The notes under the pieces were generated by a model. That model was not told the origin of the DNA, ran no database searches, and was given only the letters and a program-made list of their open reading frames with translations. The position numbers and the translations under genes were made by a program. Below are positions 1 to 5,722 of a stretch of DNA of 12,312 bases, piece after piece; the first letter of the stretch is position 1; every line of letters starts with the position of its first letter. The stretch covers positions 15,603 to 27,914 of the forward strand of contig JAAVAA010000059.1 of the NCBI GenBank assembly GCA_014804285.1, in the 5' to 3' direction. The stretch is from Lachnospiraceae bacterium. GTDB lineage: Bacteria; Bacillota; Clostridia; Lachnospirales; Lachnospiraceae.

Positions 1-195
1 TAAGCAGTCAACCGATACGTTAAGAGCAAGCGCAAGAAGCTTTAAGTTATAGACGTCCGGTAGACAGTCTCCATTTTCCCATTTTGAAAGTGCCTGTTCT
101 GAAACTTCGATTTTCGCGGCAACTTCTCTTTGTGTCAAATTTCTTTTTTTGCGAAATTCTCTCAGTCTCTTTCCAAAATCTTTTTGCGTGAACAT
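1..195 (-). CDS. XRE-family HTH transcriptional regulator, N-terminal part (cut by window edge)
   Basis: The first 65 codons of a DNA-binding regulator; the rest lies beyond the left edge. The protein opens MFTQKDFGKRLREFRKKR, then shows the Cro/CI-type helix-turn-helix: NLTQREVAAKI (helix 2), VSEQALSKWENG (recognition helix with the typical SKWENG ending) and LPDVYNLKLLALALNVSVDCL. The start is ATG at 195, preceded by AGGAGG with about 6 bases of spacing. It has its own promoter (233-261) and follows a strong terminator, so it is probably not co-transcribed with the RNA-processing operon upstream. A C-terminal domain is usual in this family but cannot be seen. Whether it regulates the neighbouring genes is unknown. 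Confidence 0.9.
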   Translation of the reverse strand, partial: MFTQKDFGKRLREFRKKRNLTQREVAAKIEVSEQALSKWENGDCLPDVYNLKLLALALNVSVDCL

Positions 196-232
196 GTTTA
201 TCCTCCTCTAAAAGAAATTTTGTTTTACTGAG

Positions 233-261
233 ATTATAGCATTCGCCTGTTAGCCCAACAA
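233..261 (-). promoter_or_regulatory. Sigma-A type promoter of the XRE regulator gene
   Basis: On the minus strand, TTGTTG (256-261) and a perfect TATAAT (233-238) are separated by exactly 17 bases, about 38 bases upstream of the XRE start codon. Confidence 0.65.
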
Positions 262-285
262 TTATAGATATCTTTATGAAAAAAC

Positions 286-312
286 ATAAAAAATCAACTT
301 GTGGTTGATTTT
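286..312 (-). terminator. Rho-independent terminator of the kinase-Thg1-HAD operon
   Basis: A perfect 9-bp stem (AAAATCAAC / GTTGATTTT, 290-298 with 304-312) with a 5-base loop is followed on the minus strand by TTTTTTATG. It lies after the HAD gene and the GNAT remnant and just before the XRE promoter, so it separates the two transcription units. Confidence 0.75.
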
Positions 313-394
313 AGAACAAACACTTTGCTTACAAAACGAAATGACTGATATGCTGCTTTATCAAAATTTCACTTTACAAACATACAGAAGTTTA

Positions 395-559
395 TCATGC
401 TATAACAAACTCCATTTCAATACATTCCCATTCACCAATAGGCATTTTATAAATTTCGGTTTTTCCAACAGGTTGAAATGCGACTTATTTATAACAATTT
501 CTTGCACTATCATTAATTCTACATTTCCTCACTTGCTTTTGAATTTGTGATTTAAATCC
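395..559 (-). pseudogene. Remnant of a GNAT acetyltransferase, C-terminal part
   Basis: One frame, interrupted by a single TAA (485-487), reads ...RINDSARNCYK, stop, VAFQPVGKTEIYKMPIGEWE... and ends at a TGA (395-397). The pattern 'N-x-SAR-x-CY-x-x-V-x-F' is the usual last motif of GNAT N-acetyltransferases, where substrate- and CoA-facing residues precede the final beta strands. The N-terminal two thirds, including the acetyl-CoA loop, are missing. It starts directly after the HAD stop codon, so it probably was a fourth gene in that operon or was joined to it by deletion. A plus-strand reading frame covers the same bases but has no sensible composition or ribosome site. The GNAT assignment rests on a short segment. 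Confidence 0.5.
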
Positions 560-560
560 A

Positions 561-998
561 TTAAATATATTTTTTTATGAATTCAAAATCACCTTGATAT
601 TCTTTGACAATAACACTTTTACAGCCCAATATTAGGTGTAATTGATTATCATCCCACCTATCGCCAATTCCTAGAATAATATTTTCATTTACAAGAATAG
701 ATTCCACAATTTTAATTCGCTCACTCTGCTCAGTAGCCAAAAATACTTTTCCTTTAGGAAATCCGTGCATATCAAGCCACTTATAAGTTATAGAAAGCAT
801 ATTTTCTGGTCTTGCACCAATATAAATAATATCATATCTTTCTGCTAATTCGTTCGTAAACTTAACACTATCTGCAACAGGTTTATCATTCAAAACATTT
901 TCTTCGCTGTAAAATTCGTCTGTTCCATACAAATTAATCCGATGTCTGTCATCGCAGATTGTCCCATCAATAAAAATTAATACGCTTTCATTTTTCAC
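561..998 (-). CDS. HAD-fold protein related to PNK-type phosphatase domains, nucleophile missing
   Basis: A 145-residue HAD-superfamily protein, third gene of the kinase-Thg1-HAD operon, 37 bases after thg1. It starts at GTG (998), preceded by GGGGGA at good spacing. HAD motif I reads LIFIDGTICDDRHRI: the second aspartate (D11) is present, but the position of the nucleophilic aspartate is Phe9. Motif II, normally hhhTGRP, reads IIYIGARPE, so the Thr is replaced too. A motif III Lys (SERIKIVESI) and a motif IV-like GDRWDDN remain. The layout (DGT-C-D-x-RHR, GRPE, T-x-x-WL, GDR-x-x-DN) matches small phage and bacterial HADs allied to the 3'-phosphatase half of T4 polynucleotide kinase. Family knowledge predicts RNA 3'-phosphate removal; the lost residues suggest this copy is inactive or works differently. 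Confidence 0.75.
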   Translation of the reverse strand: MKNESVLIFIDGTICDDRHRINLYGTDEFYSEENVLNDKPVADSVKFTNELAERYDIIYIGARPENMLSITYKWLDMHGFPKGKVFLATEQSERIKIVESILVNENIILGIGDRWDDNQLHLILGCKSVIVKEYQGDFEFIKKYI

Positions 999-1035
999 TT
1001 ATTATTCCCCCACTCTTGATTTAATCAATAAAGTC

Positions 1036-1800
1036 TCAATTAAGCGCAGTCAGAAAACGCAATATAAATTCCCTATAATCTTCACCGAGCGGAATCTCAT
1101 AATCCACAAACAGCTCTCTTCTCTGTGTTATGACCTTTTCCTTTTTCACCGGATCAAACCCCTCTTTTTGAGTATCCATAAAATAAATACCAATCCCTCT
1201 CTTCTGCCATGACGGAAGCTCATTATAATTTATGCCTTTCTGAAACAGCAGTTCATTCTTATACGCCACACTCCTACTTTCCAATTCCATTGTAGCATCA
1301 TTCCGACTTTCCCCGTCTTTACGAAGTGCCCAATAACAGTGTGCATTTAAGGAATTCCGATGCGAGTCCTCCTGCCGCCATACAAAATAGTCTGCAACCC
1401 TGTCCCGATTAGGCAGCGGAATCACACGGCAGTCAAATGTTGCTGCTTGCCCTAACGCCAACGAAAATGCTGCACTCGCTTCTCCTGCCAAAGTCGTATT
1501 AATCTTACGGACTTTCCTGCCAAATGTACAATCTTTCGGATGAAACAGGAGCGATATCTCATCGCTTTCGGTATAGCCGTATACAATACGGAATCCAACA
1601 TTCATCAGAGCTTTCACAGTTTCTACCATCAAATCTCTGAACTTGATATCAAATGGCGCTTCAAATTTACATATTTCTTTTGTCAGCCTAGTAAAAGACC
1701 GTCCATCCAATCGGGCCGCAATATACATATCTGGCAGAATATACTGGTCAAGAGATTCTTCATAAATACGCATTTCTTTATCAAAATTATCAAATTTCAT
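1036..1800 (-). CDS. thg1: Bacterial Thg1-like protein (tRNAHis guanylyltransferase family, 3'-5' RNA polymerase)
   Basis: Thg1-family enzymes add nucleotides to RNA 5' ends in the 3'-to-5' direction; bacterial Thg1-like proteins repair 5'-truncated tRNAs in vitro. The 254-residue length fits the family. The palm-domain motifs are visible: ARLDGRSFTRLTKE (metal ligand D32) and VYGYTESDEISLLF (D80/E81), then GEASAAFSLALG, a conserved NSLNAHCYWALRKDG, and GINYNELPSWQKRG at the position of the eukaryotic HINNLYN motif. The ATG at 1800 is chosen over an in-frame ATG at 1839: it has GAGG about 10 bases upstream, the family normally starts here (MKFDNFDKEMR), and it avoids overlap with the kinase gene, which ends 13 bases before. 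All core catalytic carboxylates are present, so it should be active. Confidence 0.93.
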   Translation of the reverse strand: MKFDNFDKEMRIYEESLDQYILPDMYIAARLDGRSFTRLTKEICKFEAPFDIKFRDLMVETVKALMNVGFRIVYGYTESDEISLLFHPKDCTFGRKVRKINTTLAGEASAAFSLALGQAATFDCRVIPLPNRDRVADYFVWRQEDSHRNSLNAHCYWALRKDGESRNDATMELESRSVAYKNELLFQKGINYNELPSWQKRGIGIYFMDTQKEGFDPVKKEKVITQRRELFVDYEIPLGEDYREFILRFLTALN

Positions 1801-1813
1801 AATGCCCCAGCCT

Positions 1814-2278
1814 CTATTCTTCTTTTTCCTTCCACACATCTACAATAAATCTTCCACCCTCCAATCGGACGTAGAACAGTTCATCGAAGCCTTCTTCGTA
1901 TTCCGGAAGCTCTAATTTACGATGTGTACCCGCCACAGCCTGGTCCGGTACTCTTGCTTGTCCTTCCCGTTTTCGATTTCTTGCAATGCAATCGGAAACG
2001 GATGACTGAAAATAGTAGCCGTGGATGCGATAGTTATTATCCCTTGCAACCCGGATGTACTTCTCTCTGCCCACCCTCGTTGGATTTGTATTATCCACCA
2101 CAAAAGAACACCCGCTTTCCACGCATTCCTGTAACAGCATCGTTTCTTTATTTCTTGTATGCAAAGTATCCAGATTGATGTGAACATGATCTTTAAATCG
2201 TTCATGGTAAAAGGTCGATTTTCCGCTCGCCTGAATACCAATAAAAATAATTGCCATCTTTTCTGAACTATCTTTCAT
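1814..2278 (-). CDS. Polynucleotide-kinase-like P-loop kinase
   Basis: A 154-residue P-loop NTPase and first gene of the RNA-end operon. Motifs: Walker A GIQASGKST (14-22); INLDTLHTRNKE (34-45), which aligns with the N-x-D region of T4 Pnkp where the Asp activates the 5'-OH acceptor (D37 here); VVDNTNPTR (60-68), typical of this kinase clade; and an Arg-rich lid, IARNRKREGQARVP. The family phosphorylates nucleic-acid 5'-OH ends, though small members are often annotated only as 'AAA family ATPase'. The start is ATG at 2278 because AGAGGAG lies 6 bases upstream; an in-frame ATG at 2308 has no such site. A 5'-kinase placed directly before Thg1, which acts on 5'-phosphorylated or adenylated RNA, suggests consecutive steps. 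Substrate is inferred, not shown. Confidence 0.82.
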   Translation of the reverse strand: MKDSSEKMAIIFIGIQASGKSTFYHERFKDHVHINLDTLHTRNKETMLLQECVESGCSFVVDNTNPTRVGREKYIRVARDNNYRIHGYYFQSSVSDCIARNRKREGQARVPDQAVAGTHRKLELPEYEEGFDELFYVRLEGGRFIVDVWKEKEE

Positions 2279-2354
2279 GAATACTCCTCTTCCAGAATCA
2301 TCCGCCATGGTATAAACGGGTTTTCAGGCTACATTTATATGCTTTCTAAAAATT

Positions 2355-2381
2355 ATTATATATCCCCGGTCATAACGGGAT
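2355..2381 (-). promoter_or_regulatory. Possible promoter with overlapping inverted repeat before the kinase-Thg1-HAD operon
   Basis: On the minus strand a TATAAT (2355-2360) lies about 77 bases before the kinase start. No good -35 box sits at 16-18 bases. The would-be spacer is occupied by an imperfect inverted repeat (2362-2381; ATCCCG, spacer, CGGGGAT, one base bulged). A strong -10 with a poor -35 and a symmetric spacer element suggests activator-dependent or repressible expression; this is inference. Confidence 0.35.
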
Positions 2382-2440
2382 CCTCCAATGATATAATTCA
2401 CAATCATATTATTAAAACATTTTTTACTCTAAGCTTTTGT

Positions 2441-2487
2441 ATAAAAATGCAGAGCGGCCACACGCACCAAGCGTCACTATCTCTGCA
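2441..2487 (-). terminator. Rho-independent terminator after the GNAT gene
   Basis: Minus-strand arms TGCAGAG (2481-2487) and CTCTGCA (2448-2454) enclose an inner ACGC/GCGT hairpin and are followed by TTTTTAT. It lies 28 bases past the GNAT stop codon and ends that transcription unit. Confidence 0.75.
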
Positions 2488-2514
2488 CTATTACTCAGCA
2501 AGTCATTAATTGCA

Positions 2515-3066
2515 CTACATAACACCATTCTTACTCCATTTTATTGTGGTTTGGTATCCAAGTTTTGCGTACCATGGCGCTACCCCTGTAAAATGTATAT
2601 AGCTATAATCATAATTCTCTTCTTTTAGTATTTGCGTCACATGCTTAACCATCATTAATCCTATTCCTTTATGACGATATTCCGGAATTGACCCTACACA
2701 TCCAGGTCCGCCTATTTTAATCTTACGCCCGTTTATATTATGTATGCCCATATCCTCAATAAGGCAGAAGCTTGCAACTTTCCCATCTATATAACCGCAA
2801 TATACTCTGTGTTTTTCGTTATAATATTGTACCCAATGTTGGTCAACCTTTTCTACTTCTTTCTTTAAATCATCAAGGTCACCATCATAAAATCCAAATG
2901 TAATGTTATCATCCAAATCTTTATCATATTTGTGTATATCGAATTCATCGAGTGAAAGAATCATTTCATCATAAATTTGTTCTTCCGGCTGACTGCGAAC
3001 ACCCTCGCTTTCAAAAAAATCCGGATGTATACTGTTAAGTAATAATATGTAGTCCTGTTTATTCAT
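2515..3066 (-). CDS. GNAT-family N-acetyltransferase
   Basis: A 183-residue protein with an intact GNAT domain in its C-terminal half. The acetyl-CoA-binding motif reads GSIPEYRHKGIGLMMVKHV (R-x-x-G-x-G), followed by YIHFTGVAPWYAKLGYQ, the usual WYxKLGF-type strand. The N-terminal part (MNKQDYILLLNSIHPDFF...) is acidic and shows no motif I recognise. The ATG at 3066 is chosen because AGGAGG lies 10 bases upstream; an in-frame extension to 3114 lacks a site. It is the last gene before the terminator at 2441-2487 and lies 45 bases past the broken HIT gene. The substrate cannot be predicted from the sequence. Confidence 0.85.
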   Translation of the reverse strand: MNKQDYILLLNSIHPDFFESEGVRSQPEEQIYDEMILSLDEFDIHKYDKDLDDNITFGFYDGDLDDLKKEVEKVDQHWVQYYNEKHRVYCGYIDGKVASFCLIEDMGIHNINGRKIKIGGPGCVGSIPEYRHKGIGLMMVKHVTQILKEENYDYSYIHFTGVAPWYAKLGYQTTIKWSKNGVM

Positions 3067-3110
3067 GTGTCTTTTTCCTCCTATAAGTTTCTGATTTACC
3101 ACTCTAAGTC

Positions 3111-3444
3111 TCAATTGTGATTTTCCAGCAGTTTATCTAATTCTGCACGCAATCGTGTTTTTAAATCTTCTAATTCTTCCAGCGTTGGCAAAAACTCATC
3201 CGCTACCAGTTCCGACCCCAATTTCCAAACAGTTTCTCCCGTTTCAGTGTCTCCTTTTCTTCTGGGAAAAATATGCCAATGCATATGAACACCGCTGCCT
3301 GCACCTAAAAGCTCATAGTTCAGCTTATTCGGCTTAAATGCATTGTAAACAGCCTCTGCTACAATTGCCATTTCATGTGACAAAATATAGATTTTTAACA
3401 TTTTTAGTCAAATCAATTCTCTCACAAACCATACAATTCTCCAT
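3111..3444 (-). pseudogene. HIT-family nucleotide hydrolase gene with internal deletion/frameshift
   Basis: The 5' part starts at ATG 3444 with a strong site (GGAGGAG) and reads MENCMVCERIDLTKN, the typical CxxC-containing start of HIT proteins. It runs into a TGA at codon 24. In another frame the sequence resumes as HEMAIVAEAVYNAFKP, then NKLNYELLGAGSG and the catalytic triad VHMHWHIFPRRKGD (H-h-H-h-H-h-h), and continues to a normal C-terminus (stop at 3111). HIT proteins are usually about 130-150 residues; about 35-40 residues between the zinc-like start and the second helix are absent. A 96-codon frame from 3401 could still be read but has no ribosome site and lacks the first half of the fold. 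The gene is therefore called broken. Confidence 0.8.
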
Positions 3445-3509
3445 AGCTATCTCCTCCATTCCATCTAATTACATCATTCCTGCTTCTAATCATCTGCGGC
3501 TTCACCTCT

Positions 3510-3833
3510 TTAATTTGTTACGACATTAACACCGACATTTATTGCGAAATTTGTTCTGTTATGTGTCTCACCGATTTCCTTTAATGCATTGCGAATCATT
3601 CCGAGCATAAACTCCACAAATACAGTAGAATCCCCAACATTGTCAGCCCGTTGCAATACCTTATAATATTCCTCCTGATTTTCATGCACAAGTGTTTCTA
3701 CCGGAATCCACGCAAAAACTTCTTTCCATTTCTGCAAAATCAACGACTGCCACAGCCTCCCTGTCCGACCATTACCATCTGGTAATGGTACAATGAGAAG
3801 TTTAATCCATTTTATCCGATTTGCAAGAAGAAG
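3510..3833 (-). pseudogene. Fic-family protein, C-terminal fragment
   Basis: The frame is open from 3833 (stop just upstream) to 3510 and contains PDGNGRTGRLWQSLILQKW, the core of the Fic AMP-transferase motif HPFxDGNGR. Next come FAWIPVETLVHENQEEYYK and STVFVEFMLGMIRNALKEIG, typical of the end of the Fic domain. The catalytic His-Pro-Phe is degraded to Val-Pro-Leu, and no start codon or upstream domain exists. The tail NVGVNVVTN is the stub of the asparagine-rich linker that in relatives leads to a winged helix, here cut by a stop. The missing N-terminal half is found about 850 bases upstream (4681-4994), beyond the hicAB cassette. A 77-codon frame starting at 3743 is part of this fragment. 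Confidence 0.8.
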
Positions 3834-3853
3834 CTACCCTATAAAGAGTAGCT
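3824..3853 (-). terminator. Terminator of the hicAB operon
   Basis: Minus-strand arms AGCTACTC and GGGTAGCT form an 8-bp stem (one T-G pair) with a 6-base loop, followed by TTCTTCTTG. It begins 8 bases after the hicB stop codon. The U-tract is only moderate. Its tail coincides with the first bases of the Fic C-terminal fragment. Confidence 0.55.
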
Positions 3854-3861
3854 CCCTATAT

Positions 3862-4263
3862 TTATTTTGCCTGCGCAATTGAGAATAAGGTTTCTTGTAA
3901 AAGTTTAGAGAAATTGATATTATTCTTTTCAGCAAAAGTATTCAGCCATGCAGGAATAGTAAGGTTTTTTCTTACAGCTTTTTCACCATATTTTTCTTCA
4001 TAGGCATCAATGTCTAATAATAACATATTTATCATACACCCATTTTCAGCAATTACTTCAGAATAGTCAGAAGCATGTGGGATTTTTTCCCCATCTTCAA
4101 GTTCTCCTAATATCCAACCACTAGCTGCATCAATCCCCATTTCAATAGCCTGTTCTAAATCTTTTCCTTCTGTTACACAACCGGGTAAATCAGGGAATTC
4201 TACCACGTATCCGCCACTTTGATCTGTAAAAGGCTTAAATATCGCCGGATAAATTAATTTCAT
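3862..4263 (-). CDS. hicB: HicB antitoxin of a HicAB toxin-antitoxin pair
   Basis: A 133-residue antitoxin that binds HicA and represses its own operon. The N-terminal half is the HicB partial RNase H-like fold: YPAIFKPFTDQSGGYVVEFP, then DLPGCVTEGKDLEQAIEMG and DAASGWI. The C-terminal part, VRKNLTIPAWLNTFAEKNN followed by FSKLLQETLF, is the ribbon-helix-helix/HTH DNA-binding segment. The start at 4263 has GGAGGTG about 8 bases upstream. It lies 40 bases after hicA, toxin first, which is the usual order. Its operator is most likely the perfect palindrome at 4540-4553. The gene looks intact. Confidence 0.93.
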   Translation of the reverse strand: MKLIYPAIFKPFTDQSGGYVVEFPDLPGCVTEGKDLEQAIEMGIDAASGWILGELEDGEKIPHASDYSEVIAENGCMINMLLLDIDAYEEKYGEKAVRKNLTIPAWLNTFAEKNNINFSKLLQETLFSIAQAK

Positions 4264-4303
4264 ATATATTCACCTCCATTTATAAAAATTGAGCAAATGG
4301 GGC

Positions 4304-4483
4304 TTAAAGCCCCGCTTGTTTCAAAATTGATTTTACTGTATCGGGATTCAAATCTCCTCCATGTTCTGGAATTGTAACTTTTCCAGGCTTAGTCGGGTGT
4401 TTGTATTGGTGATGCGAGCCCTTTTGCTTTACTTGATACCATCCGTCATTTAATATCATACTCTCAATTTCTCTAAATCTCAT
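4304..4483 (-). CDS. hicA: HicA mRNA-interferase toxin
   Basis: A 59-residue toxin, full length for the family. It starts MRFREIESMILNDGW and carries the double-stranded-RNA-binding-like fold signature QVKQKGSHHQYKHP, with the catalytic His in GSHHQY, then GKVTIPEHGGDLNPDTVKSI and LKQAGL. HicA cleaves mRNA and is neutralised by HicB. The ribosome site AAGGAGG lies 6 bases before the ATG and is one of the strongest in the window. All family residues appear to be in place, so the toxin should be functional. Confidence 0.92.
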   Translation of the reverse strand: MRFREIESMILNDGWYQVKQKGSHHQYKHPTKPGKVTIPEHGGDLNPDTVKSILKQAGL

Positions 4484-4494
4484 TTAGTACCTCC

Positions 4495-4506
4495 TTATTC
4501 ATTCAT
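4495..4506 (-). other. Possible three-codon leader ORF (MNE) before hicA
   Basis: Between the hicA promoter and its start, GGAAGGAG precedes ATG AAT GAA TAA; the stop codon overlaps the hicA Shine-Dalgarno (TAAGGAGG). Translation of this mini-ORF could couple to or compete with hicA initiation. It could equally be chance. Confidence 0.25.
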
Positions 4507-4536
4507 GGCATCACTCCTTCCTGTTTATTCAATTGC

Positions 4537-4565
4537 ATTATAATACGTATTATGCGCATCGTCAA
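4537..4565 (-). promoter_or_regulatory. hicAB promoter with palindromic operator
   Basis: TTGACG (4560-4565), a 17-base spacer and TATAAT (4537-4542) form a near-consensus promoter 54 bases before hicA. The perfect 14-bp palindrome ATAATACGTATTAT (4540-4553) overlaps the -10 box and spacer, an ideal place for HicB autorepression. Confidence 0.85.
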
Positions 4566-4591
4566 TAATTTTATTCTTTATTGAATGCCAG

Positions 4592-4630
4592 AAAAAGAGC
4601 ATCTACCTAAATAAAAGTGATGAGATGCCC
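4592..4630 (-). terminator. Terminator downstream of the Fic N-terminal fragment
   Basis: Minus-strand arms GGGCATCT and AGATGCTC form an 8-bp stem with one G-T pair around an 18-base loop, followed by TTTTTCTGG. It lies 50 bases after the fragment's stop and just before the hicAB promoter, insulating the toxin genes from upstream transcription. Confidence 0.6.
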
Positions 4631-4680
4631 TTTGCCGTATACACTTTATTCCATTTTATATACAAAGCAGTTTGCCGCTG

Positions 4681-4994
4681 TTATGCCGCTTTCTGCGGGT
4701 ATCTCATTGTTACATACTCTTCTGCAAAAGGATGAATAAACTCAAACTCATAATGAAATATACAAGACTTTATCATAATCTTATATGCTAATAACACATT
4801 TTTCACACTATACGGATCAAGTACTGATATCCTCTCGTATGCTTCATAAGCATTCTTCACTTCCCTGATATCCTGTAACGGTCCAAGTACCGTTTTTCCG
4901 TTTATAACATCCGTCACCAGCTCCAAGGTCAAAGTGTTTTGCTCTATGGCAAGGGATTCGCCATTGTAAAGGGAGGCAAATATGCGTCGCTCAT
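4681..4994 (-). pseudogene. Fic-family protein, N-terminal fragment with internal deletions
   Basis: ATG at 4994 has AGGAG about 8 bases upstream and starts MSDAYLPPFTMAN, the characteristic beginning of Fic proteins. The frame then breaks. In another frame the text resumes at SLAIEQNTLTLELVTDVING, with the E-x-N-T inhibitory/helix region, followed by KTVLGPLQDIREVKNAYEAY. A second gap joins LLAYKIMI directly to KSCIFHYEFEFIHPFA, losing the middle of the Fic domain. The sequence then leaves the family immediately before DGNGR and stops at 4681. At least three lesions are therefore visible. With the C-terminal fragment at 3510-3833 these probably derive from one Fic gene (AMP-transferase acting on proteins), or from two related ones. 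Confidence 0.8.
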
Positions 4995-5005
4995 GTTACT
5001 ATCTC

Positions 5006-5079
5006 CTACTTTTCGCTATTAAAATTCCTCAATTTCTTTGTCTCATGTACCAATCTGCCACGTAATATTTTCCATTGGT
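5006..5079 (-). other. Short reading frame just before the Fic fragment, unidentified
   Basis: A minus-strand frame reading ILRGRLVHETKKLRNF...NSEK ends at a TAG (5006-5008), 11 bases before the Fic start codon. It has no start codon with a ribosome site and is not recognised. It could be the tail of another lost gene or chance. Confidence 0.2.
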
Positions 5080-5708
5080 TTAAAATAGTATCTTCTTTTT
5101 TGCATAATTATTGCGGTATACCTAGCTAAATCCAAGTTCGTCATATAAGTGCCTCGCACGATTGTTTCCTACAACGCAATATAGAGAAATATTTGTATAT
5201 CCTGTATTTAAAAGCATATTGACAATATATTTCACAAAAGCTTTCCCCACGCCTTTGCCCTGACAGTCCGGCTTAACAGACACTATTGTCTGACAGGAAC
5301 TGTCATCGGTTCAAAGCACGGTCCTGAATAAATCATGTAATCACATGAATATTCCTTTATATAACCACAGTCTCTCGCAAATGTATCCGCCATGAAATTA
5401 TCGGTGCGGTAACAGGTTGAAATATTTACAGGATCGCAAGTATACAATTCCTGCTCAAGTAGCAGAGCAGCAGCTTTTCCAAATCCTCTGCACCGGTAAG
5501 CAGGGAAAATATATATGTACAAAAAAGCATGTCTGCGTCTCTTCGCCAGAGCCAGACCAACAGTCGATTCCTGATACAAGACAGAGTAAATGTTTTCATC
5601 GCTTTCAGATAAAGCACTGACAAAATTAGTGTCAGCTTCCTTCATATCAATCTGCGTCAAGTATTCCCTTGGATTTAACGTTTTACATATTGTAATTTCA
5701 GCCGCCAT
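5080..5708 (-). pseudogene. Two-domain GNAT acetyltransferase, broken by internal deletion and nonsense mutation
   Basis: ATG at 5708 has AAGGAG upstream. The first part (141 codons, to TAG 5283) is a GNAT-like domain: VGLALAKRRRHAFLYIYIFP and AYRCRGFGKAAALLLEQEL, then a variant N-x-MADTFARDCGY. Immediately after, in another frame, a second GNAT C-terminal half follows: TIVSVKPDCQGKGVGKAFVK with a Q-x-x-G-x-G acetyl-CoA loop, then NNRARHLYDELGFS. There a TAG (5122-5124) interrupts before VYRNNYA. The front half of the second domain is missing. Tandem-GNAT proteins of this layout are about 270-300 residues. The first frame could still yield a single-domain protein of 141 residues, but the overall gene is degraded. 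Confidence 0.72.
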
Positions 5709-5722
5709 TTTACTGCTCCTTG

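Noticed and set aside
299..550. Plus-strand 83-codon reading frame
   Set aside because: No ribosome site, unnatural composition, and it lies opposite a recognisable GNAT remnant on the minus strand.
1540..1848. Plus-strand frame opposite thg1
   Set aside because: Antisense shadow of a clear Thg1-family gene; no ribosome site or family signature.
1814..2308. Kinase start at 2308 and Thg1 start at 1839
   Set aside because: Neither has a ribosome site; the downstream ATGs at 2278 and 1800 do and match family starts.
3111..3401. HIT gene as an intact 96-codon gene
   Set aside because: The true start (MENCMVCER with a strong ribosome site) is at 3444 in another frame, and the first half of the HIT fold is missing.
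4681..4994. Functional Fic toxin acting with hicAB as a double toxin system
   Set aside because: The Fic motif is split, HPF is degraded in the C-terminal part and several frameshifts are present, so no active Fic protein can be made.
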